25,700 nucleotides of DNA from a virus, in the IMG/VR virus record IMGVR_UViG_3300025062_000075, positions 1 to 25,700 of that record, one strand, 5' to 3'. A program made the translations under genes and the position numbers. Below, one piece after another: positions 1 to 6,444 of the stretch. The stretch's first letter is position 1; the number at the start of each line of letters is the position of its first letter. The notes under the pieces were generated by a model that saw only the letters and a list, made by a program, of their open reading frames with translations, had not been told where the DNA came from and made no database searches.

Positions 1-345
1 CGTTTTGGCCCTTCCAGCATGGGGGCCAGCAGCACGTTCAAAGGCAGCGCCCTACGCCATGAAAGTGCCAACGCCGTTACGCCACCACTCAAGGCCAGCG
101 CAGGCATCACCATCAACAGTGCCCAACGCAGCGCCGCTACGACCCGACGCAGCGCCAATGCCGAACAAGCCCCGCTCAAGGCCACCAGCCGCGCCGCCGT
201 CACCGCCGTGCAACAGGCGCTGGCCATTGCCCGCCATGCCGCCAACCTCAACGCCCAGGCGAGGCTGTTACCCACCCCGCTCGGCGTCGCCTGCACCTGT
301 CAGGCTACGGCGCTGGCCCGTTACTCAATGGAGACCCCAACATGA
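1..345 (+). CDS. C-terminal part of an unidentified phage structural protein (5' end outside window)
   Basis: The frame is open from the first base of the window to a TGA at 343-345, so this is the end of a longer gene. The visible 114 residues are rich in Ala, Thr, Ser and Arg and show no motif I recognise. The stop overlaps the next start as ATGA, which is typical of translationally coupled phage tail genes and is the main reason to prefer this frame over the other open frames here. In P2-like phages the gene before the tail fibre encodes the baseplate protein I, but the residues seen do not look like protein I, so no function is assigned. Confidence 0.5.
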   Translation, partial: RFGPSSMGASSTFKGSALRHESANAVTPPLKASAGITINSAQRSAATTRRSANAEQAPLKATSRAAVTAVQQALAIARHAANLNAQARLLPTPLGVACTCQATALARYSMETPT

Positions 346-869
346 CAGCGCTAGTACCCACGCTCACCCTGGCGGGCCTGAACGCCGTCTTCAACGCCGA
401 AGGCGATGGCCTGCAAGCTCGTATTACCCATATCGTGCTCGGCGATAAAGCTCGCGACCCAAAACCCACTCATACCTCACTGGGCAACCAACGCCGCCGA
501 GTGGCCATTGCCGATGGCAAAAAGCTTGCGGATCGACAACTCCACGTCACCGGTGTGGTAGATGGCGATGGCCCTGAATTCTGGGTACGGGAAGTGGGTT
601 TCCAGTTAGAGGACGGCACTCTGCTGGCTATCTGGTCTGATCAGCAGCCACTGGCGTATGTCTCCAACAACGTGCCGCTACTGCTCGCGTTCGATTTACG
701 CCTGGATGCCCTGCCAGCGGATTCCGTCACCATCGTTACCACCGGTGCGGATCTCTCCCTGGCGGCCTGGGGGGAGCAATACACCGCCACTGCCGCCGCT
801 ACCGTGGCCAACATGGCCCGCCAAGTGGATCTCCTCTTTCGCGTTCAAGAGTTAGAGAAACGCGCATGA
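342..869 (+). CDS. Tail fibre N-terminal (tail-collar, DUF3751-like) protein
   Basis: This 175-residue protein resembles the N-terminal, baseplate-attaching part of P2-type tail fibre H (phage tail-collar fibre family). It opens with an 'LTLAGLNAVFNAEGDGLQAR' style segment, followed by a predicted beta-rich stretch containing 'FWVREVGFQLEDGTLLAIW', which is characteristic of that family. In P2 this domain begins a long fibre polypeptide; here the gene stops after the attachment domain and the rest of the fibre seems to be encoded by the following small genes. It overlaps the upstream gene by ATGA and the downstream gene by four bases (start 866). Role: docking of the fibre to the baseplate. 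The family assignment is from recognition of the sequence pattern. Confidence 0.75.
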   Translation: MTALVPTLTLAGLNAVFNAEGDGLQARITHIVLGDKARDPKPTHTSLGNQRRRVAIADGKKLADRQLHVTGVVDGDGPEFWVREVGFQLEDGTLLAIWSDQQPLAYVSNNVPLLLAFDLRLDALPADSVTIVTTGADLSLAAWGEQYTATAAATVANMARQVDLLFRVQELEKRA

Positions 870-1237
870 GCACCCAGGCGCCCACCCTCACCGTCATTGA
901 AGGCACCACCTACCGGTTCGGTATGGTGTGGCGAAGTGACGATGCCAACGCCACGCCGGTTGACCTCACCGGCTGTGAGGCACGCCTGGTGGTCGCCAGC
1001 GCACAAGGGGCGCTGCTGCTCAGCGCTGACACCGATAACGGCATTCAGCTAACGCCGGAACAAGGCGGTATCAACGTGCATATCCGCCCCGAACAAACCG
1101 CCGGAAAGATCACCCGCGAATGGTCAGGCGCCCGTTACGAGCTGCGCATTACGTTTCCAAATGGTGATGTGTTCAGCCTATTACGCGGGCACTTCCAACT
1201 ATTGCCCGGCGTATATCCGGAGGCAGCCCATGGCTAA
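866..1237 (+). CDS. Small tail/baseplate-associated beta-domain protein
   Basis: This 123-residue protein has the pattern of a small beta-sandwich phage tail protein: 'DLTGCEARLVV' in the middle, then a 'TDNGIQLTPEQGGINVHI' segment and a C-terminal 'YELRITFPNGDVFSLLRGHF' strand pair ending in a short tail. Proteins of this type commonly sit directly after tail-fibre attachment genes in phages with modular fibres and are thought to be baseplate or fibre accessory proteins. The gene overlaps the previous one by four bases and its end (CATGGCTAA) contains the next ATG, so it is part of one tightly coupled cassette. The exact structural role is not known. Confidence 0.6.
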   Translation: MSTQAPTLTVIEGTTYRFGMVWRSDDANATPVDLTGCEARLVVASAQGALLLSADTDNGIQLTPEQGGINVHIRPEQTAGKITREWSGARYELRITFPNGDVFSLLRGHFQLLPGVYPEAAHG

Positions 1238-1481
1238 CGCTAGCCGTCTCACCGTTCAAATGCCCGCGCGCTCGGTCACGGTTCATCTACCCGCACCGCC
1301 ACGCTTTGAGGTCATCAGTCACGGCCTACAAGGCCCACCGGGCACCTTGCCGCAAGAGCTGGTGGAACAGCTAAAAGAAAACCAAAGCGCGACCCAGCAG
1401 GTGGCCGCGTTAATGAACGCCCTACGCGATGACTTTACCTATTACGGCGGTGCCATGGCCGCCCAGGAGGAAACCCCATGA
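1230..1481 (+). CDS. Short collagen-motif linker protein of the tail fibre cassette
   Basis: The product is 83 residues if it starts at the ATG at 1230, which has a good ribosome binding site (CCGGAGG, 1217-1223). An upstream ATG at 1161 in the same frame lies inside the preceding gene without a visible site, so I reject it. The protein contains one short collagen-like element (GLQGPPG) followed by a helix-prone C-terminal half that may form a coiled coil ('ELVEQLKENQSATQQVAALM'). Such Gly-X-Y elements and coiled coils occur in the shafts of trimeric phage fibres. It overlaps both neighbours. Function beyond fibre-associated linker is inference. Confidence 0.6.
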   Translation: MANASRLTVQMPARSVTVHLPAPPRFEVISHGLQGPPGTLPQELVEQLKENQSATQQVAALMNALRDDFTYYGGAMAAQEETP

Positions 1482-1837
1482 GCTTTACCGATAACCTGAG
1501 CGCCTTGCGCCAGGCCGTCACCCACACCCTGGGCGTGATCGACGGCAAGTTGCGCAACAAGGCCGATAAAAGCGAGGTGATGACGCCAACGCAGGTCGAC
1601 CAGCGTATCCAAACGCTAATCGGTGCCGCCCCGGAAGCCCTCGACACCCTGGCCGAAATCGCCGAGGCGCTGGGCAACAACCCCAACTTTGCCGCCACCA
1701 TCACCGAGCAGCTCGGTACCAAGGCCACCAAAACCCAGCACGCCGCGCTGGAAGCTCAGCTCAGCACCGCCCTGACTGAACTCACCGCCGCCTTTAATCA
1801 GGGCGCCGCCACCATCCAAGCCACCCCAGTGGAGTAA
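1478..1837 (+). CDS. Tail fibre shaft repeat-domain protein
   Basis: The 119-residue product carries the classical tail-fibre repeat signature 'PEALDTLAEIAEALGNNPNF' (about residues 51-70), which in P2/T4-like fibres is part of the helical or beta shaft. The N-terminal third (LRNKADKSEVMTPTQVDQRI) also matches this kind of fibre element. It begins with an AGGAGG ribosome binding site within the end of the previous gene and overlaps it by four bases. It ends three bases before the next start. In most phages this element lies inside a long fibre protein; here it is a separate polypeptide. Confidence 0.7.
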   Translation: MSFTDNLSALRQAVTHTLGVIDGKLRNKADKSEVMTPTQVDQRIQTLIGAAPEALDTLAEIAEALGNNPNFAATITEQLGTKATKTQHAALEAQLSTALTELTAAFNQGAATIQATPVE

Positions 1838-1840
1838 CCC

Positions 1841-2710
1841 ATGAGCCTAGAAAACCAAATTGCCAACCTGGTTGGTGCCGCCAATAACCTGACAAGTGAA
1901 GTCGCTAACAAGATGAAGGGGATTGATAATAAAGTTACTACCGCACTAACAGCGGTACCTGATCAAATTCGCACAACGATGTCGCTTTCACTTCACGTTG
2001 ATGCTGAGGAGGGTGATGACAATAACAATGGCCGTATAGCCACTCCATTTAAAACAATCGGCCGAGCGATTAAAGAAATCCCTTCCGGTGCGAGTGGAAA
2101 GATTTCGTTAAAAAATGGACAGGTGCATACAGTTAGAAAAGAAGATGGCTTTAATCCCTACGAAGCATCTGATAAAACATTGTTAATTTACAGCAGAGAC
2201 TACGGTAGTAGAGCAGTTTTGAAAATAGCCCCAAATATACGTGTGGACAATGTCAATCTAGAGGCATCATTTGTACAAGCCAGCACGCGAGTAGATATAC
2301 GATTCGAGTCAATCGTATTAGAAACAGGGAAAATAACAGATACGCAAAAAGCGATGGGGCTATTCCCGTATCCCACTAGCAATAATTACAATTCAGAATT
2401 TGGTGGCACCTTTAGTCGGGGCGGTGGCACTAGCGAAGCAGCAATGTTTAACGTTCAATTTAGCCGCTGCGTTATCAAACAGCAAGATTTTCGTCTATTC
2501 ACTACGCGCAGCGGTATTTATAATGTTTTGATGTACCAAACAGAGATTCTCAATGAGGGAAACAATGAAGAGATTTTTGACACTTTAGACCCTAAAGTTT
2601 TATCTCTCAACCAAGTAACTTACTCTGGATTCGGTGACAAAACATTGGAAGATATTTTCCTATTAAGAGAAAATTCCTATATTGCCAAGAAAGGGGCAGT
2701 CAGTAACTAA
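1841..2710 (+). CDS. Putative receptor-binding tail fibre/tailspike protein
   Basis: The 289-residue protein begins with a short helical, fibre-like segment (residues 1-45), then changes into what looks like the start of a right-handed beta-helix: 'VDAEEGDDNNNGRIATPFKT' followed by IGRAIKEI is the usual opening of pectate-lyase-like tailspike domains. The remainder is beta-rich with many Asn, Ser and Thr, as expected of a host-recognition domain. No catalytic motif is recognised. The gene is strikingly AT-rich compared with the genes before it, with different codon use, pointing to horizontal exchange of the receptor-binding tip. It lies in the same cassette (spacing three bases from the previous stop), so it probably forms the distal part of the fibre. 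Confidence 0.6.
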   Translation: MSLENQIANLVGAANNLTSEVANKMKGIDNKVTTALTAVPDQIRTTMSLSLHVDAEEGDDNNNGRIATPFKTIGRAIKEIPSGASGKISLKNGQVHTVRKEDGFNPYEASDKTLLIYSRDYGSRAVLKIAPNIRVDNVNLEASFVQASTRVDIRFESIVLETGKITDTQKAMGLFPYPTSNNYNSEFGGTFSRGGGTSEAAMFNVQFSRCVIKQQDFRLFTTRSGIYNVLMYQTEILNEGNNEEIFDTLDPKVLSLNQVTYSGFGDKTLEDIFLLRENSYIAKKGAVSN

Positions 2711-2750
2711 AATTATTTAACTAAAAACCTCTCTCAAATGGAAAATACGC

Positions 2751-3227
2751 ATGAACACATTTACACATGATGGCAAAACATATACTGGTTTTAGCACCCA
2801 AGAAGCACTTGATGCTGGTGTCCCCAAGAGCATTGTAGTTAGCCAATTGCATTTATCACTAAACGCCAATATCGACACCGCCGCAGGCAACGCCCGCGCC
2901 GCCTTCGTCAGCCCCGGCAGCTACATCGACCAAGAGTACCTACTCGCCAAACAAGAAGCGGTGGCTTGGATAGAAAGCGGCAAAGACGAAAACGCCATTC
3001 CATCGAGCGTACAGGATCACATCGATATGTTCGGAGTGAGCGCCGAAGCCGCCGCCACCGAGATTGTGGCCACCGCCGAGCAGTGGGAGCAGGCACTCGG
3101 GGCCATTCGCAGCGCCCGCCTGGGCGGGAAAGCGGCAGTGCAACGTGCCGAGACTATCGAAGCGGCAGAGGCCGCCGCCCAGCAAGCCATCGAACAGCTC
3201 AACCGCTTCCGACCAGATGCCGCCTAA
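2751..3227 (+). CDS. Tail fibre assembly chaperone-like protein
   Basis: The 158-residue product lies directly after the receptor-binding gene, the normal place for a Tfa/G-type fibre chaperone. The N-terminal part has 'FTHDGKTYTGFSTQEALDAG', and the central part has the 'QEAVAWIESGKDENAIPSSV' pattern that I associate with phage tail-fibre assembly proteins (a hydrophilic helix followed by a P-x-x-V/I turn). The C-terminus is a long Ala/Glu-rich helix. About the first 40 codons are AT-rich like the upstream gene, while the rest returns to the GC-rich style of the phage. The gene is therefore mosaic and its 5' end seems to have travelled with the fibre tip. Confidence 0.55.
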   Translation: MNTFTHDGKTYTGFSTQEALDAGVPKSIVVSQLHLSLNANIDTAAGNARAAFVSPGSYIDQEYLLAKQEAVAWIESGKDENAIPSSVQDHIDMFGVSAEAAATEIVATAEQWEQALGAIRSARLGGKAAVQRAETIEAAEAAAQQAIEQLNRFRPDAA

Positions 3228-3252
3228 ACTCACCGCCTAGCCCAGAACGACC

Positions 3253-3275
3253 AAGCCCGCCTATTTGGCGGGCTT
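3253..3275 (+). terminator. Terminator-like hairpin after the tail fibre cassette
   Basis: A perfect 9-bp stem (AAGCCCGCC / GGCGGGCTT, loop TATTT) lies 26 bases after the stop of the fibre chaperone gene and is followed by a short T run (TTTT at 3280-3283). It lies between the converging fibre operon and the lipoprotein gene and could end transcription from either side. The T tract is weak and not immediately adjacent. Confidence 0.6.
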
Positions 3276-3299
3276 AGCATTTTCGGGCTGGAGCTATCG

Positions 3300-3920
3300 T
3301 TACCTAATACCACTGGCGTGGCTATTGCTTAGCAAAGCATCTATAAACAGCGGATCATCGAACAGCTCATCGAGCGTTTCTTCCATTGCCATTTCAATGG
3401 GTCTGGCTAGGTTATAAGAAGACATGTACATCACCCCTTTATGCTCAGGGCTAACCGAAATTTCTCGGCTGAACAATACATCGTTTGTCTCTGACACCAC
3501 CTCTACCTGAATCGTAGAATCGGCGACTGTTTTTCCCGTGAAAAATGTATCAATCAGGTGCAAGTTTGAGTACAGCTTTATGATATCACTCTGGATAGTT
3601 AAGGACGCTCCGCTGCCGATTTCAAACCCTCTAGCTATCAGCTCCTGCTCAATGGCCGATTGCAATTCCTTCTCTACGGGCTCCTCGCTGTAAATCGACG
3701 CCATAGCAAAGCCGCCATAGCTATATTTTTTGTGGCTAATACGACGTTGGTCTTCGCGCTCATCGGTAACCACCACATTCACCGACACTTCGGAAGCCCC
3801 CTCCAACGCCGCCACATCGGCTTGCGGTTCATATTCCAGATCATGTGATTCGGGTATCGCCGCACAGCCGTGCAAAAATGCCAATCCAGCCAATAACCCG
3901 ATAATTTTAAAGCACTTCAT
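3300..3920 (-). CDS. YajG-like outer-membrane lipoprotein (moron gene)
   Basis: The product has 206 residues when started at the ATG whose first base is 3920, preceded by AGGGGAACGT. A longer frame begins at 3950 but would put ten residues before the signal peptide. The N-terminus (MKCFKIIGLLAGLAFLHGC) is a lipoprotein signal with lipobox L-H-G-C, so the protein should be lipidated on the Cys at about residue 19. The mature part is alpha/beta, resembling YajG-like lipoproteins; 'SLTIQSDIIKLYSN' and 'STIQVEVVSETNDVLFSREI' look like its strand pairs. It is transcribed against the tail genes and sits between the fibre assembly gene and FI, where P2 has Z/fun. A TATAAC at 3959-3954 on this strand may be a -10 box. 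Role unknown: possibly surface alteration or superinfection exclusion. Confidence 0.7.
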   Translation of the reverse strand: MKCFKIIGLLAGLAFLHGCAAIPESHDLEYEPQADVAALEGASEVSVNVVVTDEREDQRRISHKKYSYGGFAMASIYSEEPVEKELQSAIEQELIARGFEIGSGASLTIQSDIIKLYSNLHLIDTFFTGKTVADSTIQVEVVSETNDVLFSREISVSPEHKGVMYMSSYNLARPIEMAMEETLDELFDDPLFIDALLSNSHASGIR

Positions 3921-4085
3921 ACGTTCCCCTTGCCACGTCATTTTTAACATTAAGTTATATTTTGCTGGGAAACACTAAAGATAAATCAGGGTTAGTCAAA
4001 TTTTTGAACACAGTATCTTAAGCTTTCTGTCCCCCACTCCCCGCACAACGCCCGCCGCTACCCTCCCGCGCGTAAGCCGATCAGC

Positions 4086-4116
4086 ATAAAGGTTCTTTCG
4101 AGACAGAAACCTTTAT
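4086..4116 (+). promoter_or_regulatory. Inverted repeat in the leader of the tail sheath gene
   Basis: ATAAAGGTT (4086-4094) and its exact complement AACCTTTAT (4108-4116) can form a 9-bp stem about 28 bases before the FI start codon. No T run follows, so it does not look like a terminator. It may be an RNA structure near the sheath ribosome binding site or a protein binding site. Apart from this repeat and the FI ribosome binding site (AGGAG just before 4144), the 193-base gap between the lipoprotein and FI shows no clear feature. Confidence 0.4.
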
Positions 4117-4143
4117 CCGCTTGAACCTGCGCAGGAGACAAGC

Positions 4144-5340
4144 ATGGCAGACCGCTTACACGGCGTGAACGTCGTTGAAATCAACCAGGGCACCCGCCCG
4201 ATCCGCACCGTATCTACCGCCGTGATTGGCTTGGTGGCCACCGCACCACTGGCCGATGAAACCGCCTTCCCGCTGAACACGCCGGTACTTATCACCGACC
4301 CCTACACCGCCATGGGGCAAGCGGGTGAAAGCGGTACCTTACGCCGCAGCCTGGCTGCCATTGTCAGCGAAACCCGCCCGCTGATTATTGCTGTGCGTGT
4401 GGAAGAAGGTGCCGACGAAGACGCCACCACCGCGAATATTATCGGCGGTGTCGATGCCACCGGTAAAAAGCTCGGCATGCAAGCACTCACCGCCGCTGAA
4501 ACCCGCCTGGGCGTCAAACCCCGCATCCTCGGCGTGCCGGAGCTGGATAACGAAAGCGTCGCGAGCGAACTTGCCGGTATCGCCCAACAACTCCGAGCAT
4601 TCGCTTACGTCTCCGCCCACGGCTGCGAGACCAAGGAAGAAGCCAACATGTACCGGGAAAACTTCGGCCAGCGCGAAGTCATGGTCATCTGGCCTAACTG
4701 GCAAGCCTTTGATACCAGCGCTGAACAAACCCGCCCGCTCTCTGCCGTCGCCAAGGCACTTGGCCACCGCGCCAAACTGGATAACGACATTGGCTGGCAC
4801 AAAACGCTGTCCAACATGCCGGTAAACGGTGTGACCGGCATCACCAAGGACATCTCCTGGGACCTGCAAAGCAGCGCTACCGATGCGGGCTATTTGAACG
4901 AAGCCGACATCACCACCCTGATCAACAAATCAGGCTTTCGCTTCTGGGGCTCGCGCACTTGCTCAGAAGATCCATTGTTTGCTTTTGAATCCTACACCCG
5001 CACCGCCCAGGTGTTGGCCGATACCATTGCTGAAGCGCACCTCTGGGCCATCGACAAGCCCATGCACCCGTCCCTTGTGCGCGACATCATCGAAGGCATC
5101 AACGCCAAGTTCCGCGAGCTGACCCGTCGGGGCTACTTACTCGGCGGCTCCGCTTGGTTTGATGAAGAGCTCAACAGCAAAGAAACGCTCAAAAGCGGCA
5201 AGCTGTACATCGACTACGACTACACGCCGGTACCGCCGCTGGAAAACCTCACCCTCAACCAGCGTATTTCCGACCGCTATTTGATCGACTTTGCCAACCG
5301 CGTCGCCCCAGACAGCGTTGCCTTCAATCGCCAGCTTTAA
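4144..5340 (+). CDS. FI: Contractile tail sheath protein
   Basis: This 398-residue protein matches P2 gpFI in length and pattern. The N-terminus '[20 protein letters not shown]' with '[12 protein letters not shown]' is the family's opening, and the C-terminal half has '[20 protein letters not shown]', a strongly conserved sheath segment, and ends with 'YLIDFANRV', the sheath core strand region. The product forms the hexameric rings of the contractile sheath around the tail tube. An AGGAG site lies a few bases upstream. It is the first gene of the FI-FII-E-T-U-D tail operon and is followed after 13 bases by FII. Confidence 0.95.
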   Translation: MADRLHGVNVVEINQGTRPIRTVSTAVIGLVATAPLADETAFPLNTPVLITDPYTAMGQAGESGTLRRSLAAIVSETRPLIIAVRVEEGADEDATTANIIGGVDATGKKLGMQALTAAETRLGVKPRILGVPELDNESVASELAGIAQQLRAFAYVSAHGCETKEEANMYRENFGQREVMVIWPNWQAFDTSAEQTRPLSAVAKALGHRAKLDNDIGWHKTLSNMPVNGVTGITKDISWDLQSSATDAGYLNEADITTLINKSGFRFWGSRTCSEDPLFAFESYTRTAQVLADTIAEAHLWAIDKPMHPSLVRDIIEGINAKFRELTRRGYLLGGSAWFDEELNSKETLKSGKLYIDYDYTPVPPLENLTLNQRISDRYLIDFANRVAPDSVAFNRQL

Positions 5341-5353
5341 GCAGGAGCCCTAG

Positions 5354-5863
5354 ATGATTCCGCATATTCTCAAAGACTTTAACCTTTTCGGCGATGGCAA
5401 TAACTGGCAAGGCCAGATCCCCGAACTCACCCTACCAACAATGGCGCGCCGCATGGTCGAGTACGAAGGGGGTGGTATGGAAGGCCCTATCGAAGTCGAC
5501 CAGGGCAACGAACTGCAGGAATTCGAATGGAAGCTCGGCGGTATGACCGTTGACGGCCTGTTCGATCACTACGGCTCGCCCATCCACGATGCCTCACTCC
5601 TGCGACTGACCGGCTCTTACGAATCCGACGAAGACGGCAACATCATTCCTGTCGAGATCGTCATGCGCGGTCGTCACAAAACTATCGAAATGGGCGACGC
5701 AAGCAAGGGGGATAACAACCAGATCAGCATCACCACCACCCTGACCTATTTCAAACTCACCATTGACGGTGAAGACGTGATCGAGCGCGACGTTCCCGGC
5801 TACGTCTTCAAAGTACGCGGTGTGGATCGCTTGGCAGAGCGCCGCGCCGCCCTGGGCGTTTAG
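5354..5863 (+). CDS. FII: Major tail tube protein
   Basis: This 169-residue product is the P2 gpFII-type tail tube protein. It begins 'MIPHILKDFNLFGDGNNWQG', typical of the family, with 'EIVMRGRHKTIEMGDASKGD' and 'YFKLTIDGEDVIERD' in the C-terminal half, which correspond to the beta strands of the tube subunit. Length agrees with P2 FII (172 residues). It polymerises into the inner tube through which DNA passes. It follows FI after 13 bases with an AGGAG site. A GC-rich hairpin follows its stop codon. Confidence 0.95.
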   Translation: MIPHILKDFNLFGDGNNWQGQIPELTLPTMARRMVEYEGGGMEGPIEVDQGNELQEFEWKLGGMTVDGLFDHYGSPIHDASLLRLTGSYESDEDGNIIPVEIVMRGRHKTIEMGDASKGDNNQISITTTLTYFKLTIDGEDVIERDVPGYVFKVRGVDRLAERRAALGV

Positions 5864-5875
5864 CCCCCACCCCAC

Positions 5876-5904
5876 GGCCGCCCCGGCGGCCTTACCCCTT
5901 TTCT
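5876..5904 (+). terminator. GC-rich hairpin between tube and tail chaperone genes (possible attenuator)
   Basis: GGCCGCC (5876-5882) and GGCGGCC (5885-5891) form a very strong stem separated by two C residues, followed by a pyrimidine stretch containing TTTT (5899-5902). It sits between FII, needed in many copies, and E, needed in few, so partial termination or 3'-end protection here could set the ratio. The T run is short, so full termination is unlikely. Confidence 0.4.
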
Positions 5905-5920
5905 TGAATAGGACATCACC

Positions 5921-6268
5921 ATGACCCAACAGACTGAAAATCAGATCGAAGCCCCCGCCGCACAAACCGCCACCGCCCCAGGTGTGCCCACCGAAGTGGT
6001 CGAGCTGGAAACCCCACTGCAACGTGGTAAAAACACTGTGACCGAAATCACCGTGCGTAAGCCAATGTCCGGCGGTATGCGCGGCGTCTCATTGGTAGAC
6101 ATCATGAACCTGGACGTCGCAGCACTCACCAAGGTCATGCCCCGCATTACCACGCCCGCGCTCACCGAAGCCGAACTGAAAACCATGGACATCGTAGATT
6201 TGGTGCAACTCGGCACGGCGCTGAACGGTTTTTTAACCCCCAAGAAGTTCAAGGAAATCGAGGCATAG
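5921..6268 (+). CDS. E: Tail assembly chaperone, short form
   Basis: The 115-residue protein is the P2 gpE-type tail assembly protein: an unstructured Gln/Ala/Thr-rich N-terminus, then 'VTEITVRKPMSGGMRGVSLV' and 'PALTEAELKTMDIVDLVQLG', the conserved core, ending in 'GFLTPKKFKEIEA'. In P2 this protein and its frameshifted extension E+E' help the tape measure protein to start tube assembly and are not part of the finished tail. The 3' end contains the slippery heptamer described separately. The gene lies between FII and T, as in P2. Confidence 0.9.
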   Translation: MTQQTENQIEAPAAQTATAPGVPTEVVELETPLQRGKNTVTEITVRKPMSGGMRGVSLVDIMNLDVAALTKVMPRITTPALTEAELKTMDIVDLVQLGTALNGFLTPKKFKEIEA

Positions 6269-6435
6269 CGCTCGCCGAGTTCGTTGAAGAAGCCATGGCC
6301 GACTTGGCCATGGTGTTCCATTGGGAGCCTAGCGCAATGGACAACATGGAACTCGAAGAGCTAATGGAGTGGCGCGAACGCGCCCGCAAACGCCACGAAG
6401 GCAGCAAGCCTAAAGGCAAACAACGCAGCAGATAG
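5921..6435 (+). CDS. E+E': Tail assembly chaperone, long frameshift form E+E'
   Basis: Shifting the ribosome back one base at T TTT TTA (6229-6235) joins the first 105 codons of E to a 66-codon frame running from 6235 to the stop at 6433-6435, giving about 171 residues. The extension contains the GpE' signature 'MADLAMVFHWEPSAMDNMEL' followed by 'EELMEWRERARKRH', which is the known conserved E' sequence of P2-like phages. An internal ATG at 6295 could be used to annotate E' alone (46 residues), but it has no convincing ribosome binding site. The end of E' is nine bases before the T start. Frameshifting between E and E' is established for P2; here it is inferred from the preserved site and reading frame. 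Confidence 0.85.
6229..6235 (+). other. Programmed -1 ribosomal frameshift site (T TTT TTA)
   Basis: The heptamer lies in the correct phase: the zero frame reads GGT TTT TTA ACC, so it has the X XXY YYZ arrangement with X=T, Y=T, Z=A. The -1 frame is open immediately afterwards and encodes E'. P2 uses a T6G heptamer at the same place; the T6A form is also a known efficient slippery sequence. Confidence 0.85.
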
Positions 6436-6444
6436 GAACGGTCG

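Noticed and set aside
5-448. Long plus-strand frame over the first 448 bases
   Set aside because: Its product is Pro/Arg/Ser-rich low complexity and it overlaps the ATGA junction and the tail-fibre gene; it is the shadow of the frame open from base 1.
4028-4056. TGT...ACA motif upstream of FI as a P2-type Ogr site
   Set aside because: The spacing is 14 instead of the required 12 bases, so it does not fit the known consensus.
6295-6435. E' as an independent gene starting at ATG 6295
   Set aside because: No ribosome binding site is evident, while an in-phase slippery heptamer joins the frame to E; kept as part of E+E'.
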